This document shows positions 1 to 5,602 of a stretch of 5,793 bases of DNA, piece after piece (within the stretch, counting starts at the first letter, position 1; each line of letters starts with the position of its first letter). The notes under the pieces are model-generated. The model was given only the letters and a program-made list of their open reading frames with translations, searched no databases and had not been told where the DNA came from. This DNA comes from Micrococcaceae bacterium UBA4005. GTDB taxonomy: Bacteria; Actinomycetota; Actinomycetes; Actinomycetales; Micrococcaceae. The translations under genes and the position numbers were made by a program. The DNA is taken from the NCBI GenBank assembly GCA_002384315.1, contig DGBL01000063.1:1-5793 (forward strand). The letters run 5' to 3'.

Positions 1-980
1 CCCGGTATGCCCAGGGTCAGCATCGGAACCATCGATCCACCGGTTGCGGCGTTGTTCGCCGATTCCGGTGCGGCGACGCCCTCAATGACGCCGGTGCCGA
101 AGAGCTTGCGGCGCTTGGCGATCTTCTTCTCCGTCCCATAGGCCAAGAAGGAGGCGAGGGTCGCACCGGCCCCGGGCAGCACGCCAGCTGTGAAGCCGAG
201 GATAGACGAGCGGGCCATGGACGGCAGCGCGTGCCCGAAGTCCGAGCGGGTGGGAATCAGTTCGCGCAGCTTTTTATAGGGCTTCTTCCCCGACATCATC
301 TGCGGTTCGGTAATGGCATACAGGACTTCCGAGATCGCAAATAGCCCGATGGCCGCCACGGCAAAATCGATGCCTTCATATAGATAGAAAATGCCGCCGG
401 TGTAGCGGTCCTGGCCGCTGTTTACGTCGATGCCGATCGTACCGATCATCAACCCCAGCAGAACCGCTATCAGTCCACGGACAACCGACCGGCCCGTCAG
501 GGACGAGACGAGCATGAGCCCGGCCAACATCAGGGCCGTGTATTCGGCCGGGCCGAAGGACAACGCCACGCGGGCCAGTTGCGGAGCGAGCAGCGTGAGC
601 CCGATCAGACTGACCGTCCCTCCGAAAAAGGAAGCGAACGCCGCCATACCCATCGCTTTGGCGCCTTGGCCCTTCTGCGCCAGAGGGTAGCCGTCCAGCA
701 TGGTCACCACACTGGCGGATTCTCCAGGCATCCGGAGCAGGATCGAGGGAATTGACCCGCCATACATCGCCCCGTAATACACCCCCGCCAGGAGCACGAT
801 CGCCTCGGTGGGGCCGAGAGTGAAGGTCAGCGGAAGCAGCAGGGCGATGGTCGGCACGGGGCCAAGGCCCGGGAGGATGCCGACCAGATTCCCCACCAGG
901 ACGCCAAGGATGATGTAGATGAGGACGCCGGGTTGGAGCGCGACGCCGAATCCTTGGGCGAGAAAGCCGATTACCTCCAC
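1..980 (-). CDS. tctA: TctA family large permease subunit of a tripartite tricarboxylate transporter (3' end cut by window)
   Basis: This is the large multi-spanning membrane subunit of a TTT transporter, which moves a carboxylate-type substrate delivered by TctC, normally driven by an ion gradient. It was read by translating the minus strand from a GTG at 980. The first 326 codons are in the window; the family is usually about 500 residues, so roughly the last third is missing. TctA hallmarks are clear: PGLGP at 37-41, YYGAMYGGS at 68-76, MPGESASVV at 84-92, the second-half loop PGAGATLASFLAYGTEKK at 269-286, and EGVAAPESANNAATGG at 300-315. The GTG start is supported by AGGA 9 nt upstream and an in-frame TAG six codons upstream, with no other start between. 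It lies 35 nt downstream of tctB in the same operon. One oddity is Arg83 (LLRMPGE) where the family usually has Asn. The substrate (citrate, another tricarboxylate, an aromatic acid or other) cannot be told from TctA. Confidence 0.95.
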   Translation of the reverse strand, partial: MEVIGFLAQGFGVALQPGVLIYIILGVLVGNLVGILPGLGPVPTIALLLPLTFTLGPTEAIVLLAGVYYGAMYGGSIPSILLRMPGESASVVTMLDGYPLAQKGQGAKAMGMAAFASFFGGTVSLIGLTLLAPQLARVALSFGPAEYTALMLAGLMLVSSLTGRSVVRGLIAVLLGLMIGTIGIDVNSGQDRYTGGIFYLYEGIDFAVAAIGLFAISEVLYAITEPQMMSGKKPYKKLRELIPTRSDFGHALPSMARSSILGFTAGVLPGAGATLASFLAYGTEKKIAKRRKLFGTGVIEGVAAPESANNAATGGSMVPMLTLGIP

Positions 981-1015
981 GTGAACAGTTCCTTTCTATC
1001 AGTCCAGCGCCGAGA

Positions 1016-1504
1016 TCACGGCAGGTTCACGCCGAGCGCGAGGTCGAAAATGAGGTAGCAGAGCAGCGTCAGCGCGCCGGAATAGAGAATCATCCGACGC
1101 ACCGAATAGCCAAAGAAAAACCGCAGCATCCCAGCTACCGATACGAGCGTCGCGGCAATGAATCCGATCACCGCCACGAGAACCGCGTAGCCAACCAGTG
1201 AAACGAAGAACAGTGACGCTTTCTTCACCTCGGCACGACGCTCCTGCGTGGTCTTCGATTCGGCCGGGCTCTGCCGCGCGGCGCCAATAATGAGGATGAC
1301 GGACAGCATGATGAGCGCAGAGCCCATGAAAAACGGTGCCGCTCCCGCCTCGACGGTTCCACCCTCCACGCTCACGCCATAGGACACAGCAGTCCACAGG
1401 TAGGCGCCAGCCAGCAGGATAAGACCTACGCCGGTAAGGCGCAGTTTCCGTTTATAGGGCCCGCTCTCATGCGCTGGCGCCTCCACCATGCTCTCCACCG
1501 CCAT
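1016..1504 (-). CDS. tctB: TctB family small membrane subunit of a tripartite tricarboxylate transporter
   Basis: A 162-residue small integral membrane protein of the TTT transporter, the poorly conserved partner of TctA. Its N-terminus is hydrophilic (residues 1-21, ending in a basic KRKLR stretch). Four hydrophobic segments follow at about 22-40, 55-75, 97-126 (long, probably one or two passes) and 138-157. A charged cytoplasmic-type loop lies at 77-95. The ending YLIFDLALGVNLP matches the usual TctB C-terminus (LLGVxLP). The ATG at 1504 lies only 3 nt after the tctC stop and has no convincing ribosome binding site, so translational coupling to tctC is likely. Identification rests on size, topology, the C-terminal motif and its position between clear tctC and tctA genes; TctB sequence alone is weakly diagnostic. 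Confidence 0.93.
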   Translation of the reverse strand: MAVESMVEAPAHESGPYKRKLRLTGVGLILLAGAYLWTAVSYGVSVEGGTVEAGAAPFFMGSALIMLSVILIIGAARQSPAESKTTQERRAEVKKASLFFVSLVGYAVLVAVIGFIAATLVSVAGMLRFFFGYSVRRMILYSGALTLLCYLIFDLALGVNLP

Positions 1505-1507
1505 CTG

Positions 1508-2512
1508 TCAGTCCAGGCCTGCGTCGACGAGCAGTTGCTTCGATTCCTCAATGTCGCCCAGCACATAGCTGGCGAATTCGTCGCTGGGCATGAATCCCGG
1601 GCTCACGTTCTGTTCGACGAGCAGATCCTGGAACCCTTTGTCCTCGTAGGCCGCGGTAAGCGAGCTTTCCAGCAACTCCTTGCACGACGTCGGCATCCCG
1701 GCTTTGGCGACGACACCGCGCCAGTGGCTGCCCACGTAATCGACCCCCGCTTCGGTGAAGGTGGGAGTATCGGGAAGCCCGTCAACGGGTTCCTCGCTCG
1801 CTACCCCGAGCACGCGCAACTCGCCGGCACGCACCTGTTCCAGCACCTGGCCCGGGTTGGTGTTGGCGACGTCCACGAAGCCTCCCAGCAGTGCGGTCAC
1901 TGCCTCGGATCCTCCGTCAAAGGGCACCCAGTTAATGTCAATATCCGTCTTGTCCGCGATGCTTAGGGCTGCGAGATGGTGCGCGGAGCCAGCGCCGAAC
2001 CCACCCACGTTCAGTTTTCCGGGATTCTTCTGTGCATACGAGATCAAGTCATCGAGAGTTTCGAAGTCACTGTCCGCCTGGACTACCCATGCGTACGGGT
2101 CATCCTGTAGCCGGGCAAGATATTCAAGGGCATCGGGTTTGAAGCTGTCAAGTTGCCCACTGGCGAAGAGCACCGCCTGGCTGCGGGTCATCGCGTAGAG
2201 TGTCGCTCCGTCCGCTGGCGCCCCCACCAAGGCCGACATCGCTACAGCGCCACTCCCCCCGGTACGGGTCTCGATGACGACAGAAGGCGTGAATCCGCTG
2301 GATTTCAGCGACTCAGCCACTTGCCTGGCCATGGTGTCTACCGGTGAACCTGCCTCGGAGCTGACCAGCAGCTTCACTGTCTTCAGATCGCACTGCCCAT
2401 CTGCACCAGCGGTACCTCCTGGCTCCGAGGCTCCGGATCCACAGGCGGTCATGGCGAGAATGGTTGACAGCAGCGCTGCGCCAGCCAAATATTTTCTCGT
2501 CTCTTTCATCAT
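1508..2512 (-). CDS. tctC: TctC/Bug family substrate-binding lipoprotein of a tripartite tricarboxylate transporter
   Basis: A 334-residue extracytoplasmic solute receptor that captures the substrate and hands it to TctA/TctB. The N-terminus has basic residues (KETRK), a hydrophobic core at about 8-21 and a lipobox MTAC ending at Cys24, followed by a Gly/Ser/Ala-rich linker: a lipoprotein signal, expected where there is no outer membrane. Family features include AGSPVDTMARQVAESL at 55-70, the ETRTGGSGAVA segment at 81-91, APADGATLY at 98-106, and GxxxHHLAA at 174-182. Two further cysteines (41 and 277) might form a disulfide. The start was set at the ATG at 2512 because GGAGGG lies 5 nt upstream and the signal peptide begins there. 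A second ATG follows directly at 2509 and could also be used. It is the first gene of the tctCBA operon and has its own promoter. The ligand is unknown; this family binds many carboxylates. Confidence 0.95.
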   Translation of the reverse strand: MMKETRKYLAGAALLSTILAMTACGSGASEPGGTAGADGQCDLKTVKLLVSSEAGSPVDTMARQVAESLKSSGFTPSVVIETRTGGSGAVAMSALVGAPADGATLYAMTRSQAVLFASGQLDSFKPDALEYLARLQDDPYAWVVQADSDFETLDDLISYAQKNPGKLNVGGFGAGSAHHLAALSIADKTDIDINWVPFDGGSEAVTALLGGFVDVANTNPGQVLEQVRAGELRVLGVASEEPVDGLPDTPTFTEAGVDYVGSHWRGVVAKAGMPTSCKELLESSLTAAYEDKGFQDLLVEQNVSPGFMPSDEFASYVLGDIEESKQLLVDAGLD

Positions 2513-2517
2513 CAGTT

Positions 2518-2523
2518 CCCTCC
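2518..2523 (-). promoter_or_regulatory. Ribosome binding site deciding the tctC start
   Basis: GGAGGG on the minus strand, 5 nt before the ATG at 2512 and 8 nt before the ATG at 2509. It settles the start against an in-frame upstream ATG at 2596, which would add 28 residues (rich in Arg, Pro and Gly) ahead of the signal peptide. Confidence 0.85.
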
Positions 2524-2552
2524 ATTGGGATTGATTAACAAGGACAAATCTC

Positions 2553-2609
2553 TTCGGCGATGCCCGGCGGCTGGGAGCGCCTCTGCCCCCAGGCAAGGCG
2601 ATTGCCGAA
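2553..2609 (-). promoter_or_regulatory. Foldable segment in the tctC 5' leader
   Basis: If transcription starts near 2658, the tctC mRNA has a leader of about 145 nt. Within it, 2601-2609 can pair with 2553-2561 (six perfect pairs TTCGGC/GCCGAA, one A-C mismatch, two more pairs). A CTGGG/CCCAG stem (2571-2575 with 2588-2592) can nest inside. A competing small hairpin GGCAA/TTGCC (2592-2596 with 2602-2606) uses the same bases. No known riboswitch class was recognised; GC-rich DNA folds readily, so this may be incidental. Confidence 0.3.
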
Positions 2610-2662
2610 CATCAAGCTGCAAGATACACGGATACCCGTAAAATCAGACGGCAACTTTACGT

Positions 2663-2676
2663 ATAATATAAATCAC
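2663..2676. promoter_or_regulatory. Candidate operator at the tctC promoter (motif shared with the gntR promoter)
   Basis: Read on the minus strand, 2676-2663 is GTGATTTATATTAT. It matches 12 of 14 bases of GTGATATATATAAT at 5577-5564, upstream of the gntR gene. It covers the tctC -10. The two copies lie in opposite orientation relative to the genes they precede. Low-complexity AT sequence makes chance similarity a real possibility. Confidence 0.35.
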
Positions 2677-2693
2677 ATTATGTTCTTGGTCAA
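2665..2693 (-). promoter_or_regulatory. Sigma-70-like promoter of the tctCBA operon
   Basis: On the minus strand TTGACC (2693-2688) and TATATT (2670-2665) are separated by exactly 17 bp, in a conspicuously AT-rich island between two GC-rich genes. Transcription should start near 2658 and read leftward into tctC. The -10 overlaps sequence resembling the palindrome found at 4068-4080 and the motif found upstream of gntR, so it is a likely site of regulation. Confidence 0.7.
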
Positions 2694-2742
2694 TGGTTTT
2701 GTGCGCCATTGATACTCCTCCGACTCCCAGCCCGCACCCACC

Positions 2743-4020
2743 TCAGGGACGAAGTCCTGCACGCCGCTGGGTCGTCCGATTCGCGTAGACCGACCATCGC
2801 GGCACCCACCGGACCAGCGCCCCGGCCGCGCCAATGCCCAGTATTCCCGCTATCCCGACGCCTAGCGCGAGCGAGCCAAGCGCTGCCCCGGCCGCCACCA
2901 CCAGGGGGCCGAGCGCTGCGCCGCCATCTTGGAGGACCCGCCAGATACCCAGGAACCGGGCGCGCCCGGCGGAGGGAGAGACATCCGAGCCGAGGATCAT
3001 CAGGATCCCCGAACTCAGTCCGTTGCCCAAGCCCATGACGGCCGCCGCGACTGAGAGGCCGAGAATATCGGCGGTGAACGGCAGAGCCACCATGGCTCCG
3101 CCCATGGTGAGCATGGCCGGGATGCCGACCCACAATCTCCCGTAGTGGTCCATAATTTTTCCGGCCGGGTAAAAGAGCAGCATGTCCAACCCGCCGGAGA
3201 GGCCGAATATCAGCGAAATGGTGGCCGGATCCAGCCCCAGGTACGCCCCCCACAGCGGAATGACCGCCTGCCGGGCTCCACGGACTGCGCCCACGAGCAG
3301 CACCGCCACGCCGAGCGAGGTAAAAACATTGCGGTGCTCCCTCAGCAGTTGTCTCAACGTGGGTGAATTACCACCCGCCCCGGACTTCCTGCGCCCCGCG
3401 ACGCAACGCAGACTGTACCGCGGAGACCGCTGCTGCGCGGCTCCGAGCGAAGGCGCGAGGACCAACACCAGCACGGCCGCTCCTGCCGCGACCGCAGCCA
3501 GGACATAGGCGTAACGCACCTCCCCGGCCGCAATGACGAAAGCGCCGAGGAACGGCCCGAGAAACTGGCCGATTCGGTGGGCTCCTGCCAGCGTGGACAT
3601 TACCCTGGCCCGGTGATCGGGGGCGGCGACGACCGTCAGGTAGGAGTGGCGCGCCAGGTTGAAGACCGCTGACGCCGCGCCGACGCCGACGACGGCGGCC
3701 GCCAGGGTAAGCAATCCCGGGGCCAGTGCAGCCCCCAGCGCGGCGGCTGCCGCAACCACGCCGGCGATCACCATAGCCATACGGTCACCGACCCGCGCAG
3801 CTAGCGCTCCGGCCGGAAGATCCGCGAGGAGCTGACCGACTGGAAGGAGGGCAGCGACCATGCCGGCTGCCGCCAGGCTTGAGCCTAGACCTACCGCGGT
3901 GGGTACCAGCACAGGCAGGATGGCGCCGATGCCGATCTGGAAGATCAGTGTGGGAATGAGCGCCCCGAACACTACGGTGCGCAGCGGGAACATGGGTTGC
4001 GACCGCAGGCTATGGCCCAT
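2743..4020 (-). CDS. MFS family transporter (probable 12-TM permease or exporter)
   Basis: A 425-residue major facilitator superfamily protein in the cytoplasmic membrane. It has the MFS two-bundle layout: six hydrophobic segments up to about residue 190, a basic, low-hydrophobicity central linker at about 191-230, then six more, ending in a basic tail (404-425). The loop 2-3 signature GALAARVGDR is at 71-80 and its second-half counterpart YPAGKIMDHYGR at 284-295. GLGNGLSSG (330-338) and the following GRARFLGIWRVLQDGG region resemble actinobacterial MFS members. The substrate and direction cannot be inferred. The start is uncertain: ATG at 4020 has a G-rich GGGGG 5 nt upstream; ATG at 4032 has GGAG only 3 nt away; GTG at 4041 has no ribosome site. 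It is divergent from the quinone oxidoreductase gene. No terminator was seen before tctC, so readthrough into that operon is possible. Confidence 0.9.
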   Translation of the reverse strand: MGHSLRSQPMFPLRTVVFGALIPTLIFQIGIGAILPVLVPTAVGLGSSLAAAGMVAALLPVGQLLADLPAGALAARVGDRMAMVIAGVVAAAAALGAALAPGLLTLAAAVVGVGAASAVFNLARHSYLTVVAAPDHRARVMSTLAGAHRIGQFLGPFLGAFVIAAGEVRYAYVLAAVAAGAAVLVLVLAPSLGAAQQRSPRYSLRCVAGRRKSGAGGNSPTLRQLLREHRNVFTSLGVAVLLVGAVRGARQAVIPLWGAYLGLDPATISLIFGLSGGLDMLLFYPAGKIMDHYGRLWVGIPAMLTMGGAMVALPFTADILGLSVAAAVMGLGNGLSSGILMILGSDVSPSAGRARFLGIWRVLQDGGAALGPLVVAAGAALGSLALGVGIAGILGIGAAGALVRWVPRWSVYANRTTQRRAGLRP

Positions 4021-4047
4021 TTCCACCCCCATACTCTCCACACTCAG

Positions 4048-4076
4048 ATGGCAAATAAAACAACATCATGTATTAT
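4048..4076 (+). promoter_or_regulatory. Candidate promoter for the quinone oxidoreductase gene (leaderless)
   Basis: ATGGCA (4048-4053, four of six matches to TTGACA) is followed after 17 bp by TATTAT (4071-4076, five of six matches to TATAAT). The gene's ATG starts at 4084, seven bases after the -10, which is where transcription itself should begin. Together with the absence of any Shine-Dalgarno sequence this points to a leaderless mRNA. Confidence 0.55.
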
Positions 4077-4080
4077 ACAT
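4068..4080. promoter_or_regulatory. Perfect 13-bp palindromic operator candidate in the divergent promoter region
   Basis: ATGTAT-T-ATACAT has six-base arms that are perfect reverse complements around a single central base at 4074. It covers the -10 elements of both divergent promoters, so a bound protein would block both genes. Size and AT-rich dyad form fit operators of GntR-family (FCD-type) regulators, and such a regulator is encoded at the right end of the window. Which protein binds is inference. Confidence 0.55.
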
Positions 4081-4099
4081 AGTATGAAAGCAGCCATAA
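4072..4099 (-). promoter_or_regulatory. Candidate promoter for the MFS gene
   Basis: On the minus strand, 4077-4072 is a consensus TATAAT -10. The best upstream partner is a weak TTATGG (4099-4094) at 16 bp spacing, inside the start of the oxidoreductase gene. Transcription would start near 4065, about 25-45 nt before the possible MFS starts. The weak -35 suggests a low-strength or activator-dependent promoter. Confidence 0.5.
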
Positions 4100-5034
4100 T
4101 TGATCATGAGACTGTCCATCCCGGGGCCAGGGACACACCCGCCGCTGGCTCTGGGGAAATACTGGTGAGGATCCGGTCCGCAGGCATCAATGGCGCAGAT
4201 CTGCTCCAGCGGCGCGGGCGCTACCCGGCACCCCCGGGATCCCCCGCAGACATTCCCGGACTCGAATTTGCGGGCGAAGTGGTGGAATGTGGACTAGGTG
4301 CCACACGGTTTGCTCCAGGCGATCGGGTCATGGGAATCGTTGGCGGTGGCGGGCAGGCAGAGTTCATCGCGGTGCACGAGCGCGTCGCAATGCCAGTGCC
4401 GGCAGCCCTCGATTGGGCGCAGGCTGGCGCCTTCCCGGAGATCTACTGCACCGCCTACGATGCCCTATTCACCCAAGCCCAACTGCAGAGCGGCGAACGG
4501 GTACTCATCAACGGCGGTGCCGGCGGGGTAGGTACAGCGGCAATCCAGTTGGCCCACCTGGCCGGGGCCTTTCCCGTGGCCACGGTGCGGAATGAAAAAA
4601 TGGCCGCCCATGTCGCCCGCTTGGGAGCTGTCCCGGTAGTCGCCGAAGCAGGCTCGGACGCAGCCGCAGCATCCGGGCCCTTTGACGTGGTTCTTGAACT
4701 GGTGGGAGCAGTGAACCTCAACCAGAGCCTGCGTTCACTCGCCCACCGCGGCAGGATTTGCTTCATCGGTGTAGGCGCTGGCCCGAAATGTGAATTCAAT
4801 GCGCTTCACCTCATGGCCAAACGCGGCCGGATCCATGGATCGACGCTTCGCTCGTCGCCACTGGAGGAAAAAGCGCTTCTCGCACGCGAACTTGAACGCC
4901 ACGTGCTGCCCCATGTCGATGCCGGACGGCTAACAGTCCCCGTCGACCGCACGTTTCCCCTGGATGAAGTCCACGACGCTTATGAGCACTTCGCTGCCGG
5001 AGGAAAATTCGGGAAAATATCGCTGCTTATCTGA
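4084..5034 (+). CDS. Zinc-independent NAD(P)H:quinone oxidoreductase, PIG3-like MDR family
   Basis: A 316-residue cytosolic medium-chain reductase expected to reduce quinones or similar activated carbonyl compounds with NAD(P)H. The N-terminal GroES-like domain (about 1-120) carries the PIG3-type signature GADLLQRRGRYPAPPG (37-52), then PGLEFAGEV (58-66) and APGDRVMG (77-84). The Rossmann domain begins near 125, with the nucleotide loop NGGAGGVGTAAIQLA at 143-157. Arg169 after the second strand could contact the 2'-phosphate of NADPH, which is inference. The C-terminus GGKFGKISLLI is typical (GKIVL). The zinc-ligand pattern of alcohol dehydrogenases is absent. The start is the ATG at 4084, because the alignment begins at MKAAI and a -10 sits seven bases upstream; an in-frame upstream ATG at 3997 would run across the promoter and into the divergent MFS gene. 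Physiological substrate unknown. Confidence 0.92.
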   Translation: MKAAIIDHETVHPGARDTPAAGSGEILVRIRSAGINGADLLQRRGRYPAPPGSPADIPGLEFAGEVVECGLGATRFAPGDRVMGIVGGGGQAEFIAVHERVAMPVPAALDWAQAGAFPEIYCTAYDALFTQAQLQSGERVLINGGAGGVGTAAIQLAHLAGAFPVATVRNEKMAAHVARLGAVPVVAEAGSDAAAASGPFDVVLELVGAVNLNQSLRSLAHRGRICFIGVGAGPKCEFNALHLMAKRGRIHGSTLRSSPLEEKALLARELERHVLPHVDAGRLTVPVDRTFPLDEVHDAYEHFAAGGKFGKISLLI

Positions 5035-5083
5035 CCTTCCCGCCGAAAATTCTCGCCACATTTCCACACGCCTGGAGTAGAAA

Positions 5084-5482
5084 ATGAAAATTGTTGTTGG
5101 ATACGTCCCCAAGCCCGAGGGGCACGCTGCTCTCACCCGCGCCATCGAGGAGGCCGCTGCCCGCGGCGACAGCCTCCTGGTGATGAACACCTCCCGCGGG
5201 GACGCACCGATCGATAACACCTATGCAGAAGAGCACGACCTCCAGCTGGTGAGCGAGGAACTTGACGCGTCCGGCATCCCTTATGAAGTGCGCCGGGTAG
5301 TACCGGGCCGGGACGCCGCTGAAGAAATCGTCGCGGCCGCTGATCAGGACGGAGCGCGCATGATCGTCATCGGCCTGCGCAAACGATCCGCCGTCGGGAA
5401 GTTCATCCTCGGCAGCACCGCCCAACAGGTCCTCTTTGAGGCATCCTGCCCCGTACTGTGCGTCAAAGCTACCGCCGATTAG
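5084..5482 (+). CDS. Universal stress protein, UspA family (short single domain)
   Basis: A 132-residue single-domain Usp protein, cytoplasmic and probably dimeric, associated with stress survival in the family. The first strand KIVVGYVP (2-9) is typical. The C-terminal nucleotide-loop region IGLRKRSAVGKFILGS (96-111) is followed by SCPVLCVK (121-128), the usual last strand. In the classic ATP-binding pattern G-2x-G-9x-G-S the second Gly is Lys100 here, a variant I associate with short actinobacterial Usp proteins, so ATP binding is not assured. GGAG lies 6 nt before the ATG. The gene starts 49 nt after the oxidoreductase with no visible promoter between, so it is probably its operon partner. 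The signature fits UspA well; the precise role is unknown. Confidence 0.93.
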   Translation: MKIVVGYVPKPEGHAALTRAIEEAAARGDSLLVMNTSRGDAPIDNTYAEEHDLQLVSEELDASGIPYEVRRVVPGRDAAEEIVAAADQDGARMIVIGLRKRSAVGKFILGSTAQQVLFEASCPVLCVKATAD

Positions 5483-5491
5483 AAACCTGCC

Positions 5492-5532
5492 GCCGGGTAA
5501 GCGCCGACGAGTCGACCCGGCGCTTACCCGGC
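5492..5532 (+). terminator. Strong stem-loop terminator after the oxidoreductase-usp unit
   Basis: A perfect 15-bp inverted repeat: 5492-5506 pairs with 5518-5532, around an 11-nt loop that itself contains GTCGAC. It begins 9 nt after the usp stop. There is no T-tract behind it, so it would be a U-less intrinsic terminator of the kind described in actinobacteria, or an mRNA 3'-end stabiliser. Being symmetric, it could also act on minus-strand transcripts. Confidence 0.75.
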
Positions 5533-5540
5533 TGACCCGA

Positions 5541-5571
5541 TTGGACTGTGTAGCTAATGTAAGATTATATA
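5541..5571 (+). promoter_or_regulatory. Candidate promoter of the gntR gene
   Basis: TTGGAC (5541-5546, four of six matches to TTGACA) is followed by an AT-rich run offering ATTATA at 17 bp (5564-5569), TTATAT at 18 bp or TATATA at 19 bp as the -10. It sits just after the terminator stem and 32 nt or more before the gntR start. Confidence 0.55.
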
Positions 5572-5577
5572 TATCAC
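5564..5577. promoter_or_regulatory. Candidate autoregulatory operator upstream of gntR
   Basis: The minus-strand reading GTGATATATATAAT matches 12 of 14 bases of the motif over the tctC -10 (2663-2676). It overlaps the gntR -10 region, where a repressor could control its own synthesis. The flanks GAT...ATC (5563-5575) give it partial dyad symmetry. AT-rich low complexity weakens the case. Confidence 0.35.
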
Positions 5578-5602
5578 TGGCGCTCACGGAAAGGGATCAG
5601 TC

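Noticed and set aside
430..690. 86-codon plus-strand frame opposite tctA
   Set aside because: It is antisense to a strongly conserved TctA region and has low-complexity Pro/Ala/Arg composition.
1469..1966. 165-codon plus-strand frame opposite tctC and tctB
   Set aside because: It is antisense to two confident transporter genes, with no ribosome site or recognisable domain.
2513..2596. N-terminal extension of TctC from an in-frame ATG at 2596
   Set aside because: It would put 28 Arg/Pro/Gly-rich residues before a clear lipoprotein signal peptide, and the strong GGAGGG is placed for the ATG at 2512.
2746..2758. Small GGAC/GTCC hairpin at the end of the MFS gene as a terminator
   Set aside because: It has only about four solid pairs, lies inside the coding end and has no T-tract.
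2690..3253. 187-codon open frame on the minus strand inside the MFS gene
   Set aside because: It lies in another frame of the confident MFS gene, with an Arg/Gly-rich composition typical of a shadow frame.
4032..4041. GTG at 4041 or ATG at 4032 as the MFS start
   Set aside because: The GTG has no ribosome site and the ATG at 4032 has one too close (3 nt). They remain possible, and adding 4-7 residues would not change the identification.
3997..4083. N-terminal extension of the quinone oxidoreductase from an ATG at 3997
   Set aside because: It overlaps the divergent MFS gene and the promoter/palindrome region, and family similarity begins at the ATG at 4084.
5027..5587. 186-codon open frame on the minus strand over usp and the terminator
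   Set aside because: It is antisense to a confident UspA gene, runs through the inverted repeat and resembles no known protein; such frames are common in GC-rich DNA.
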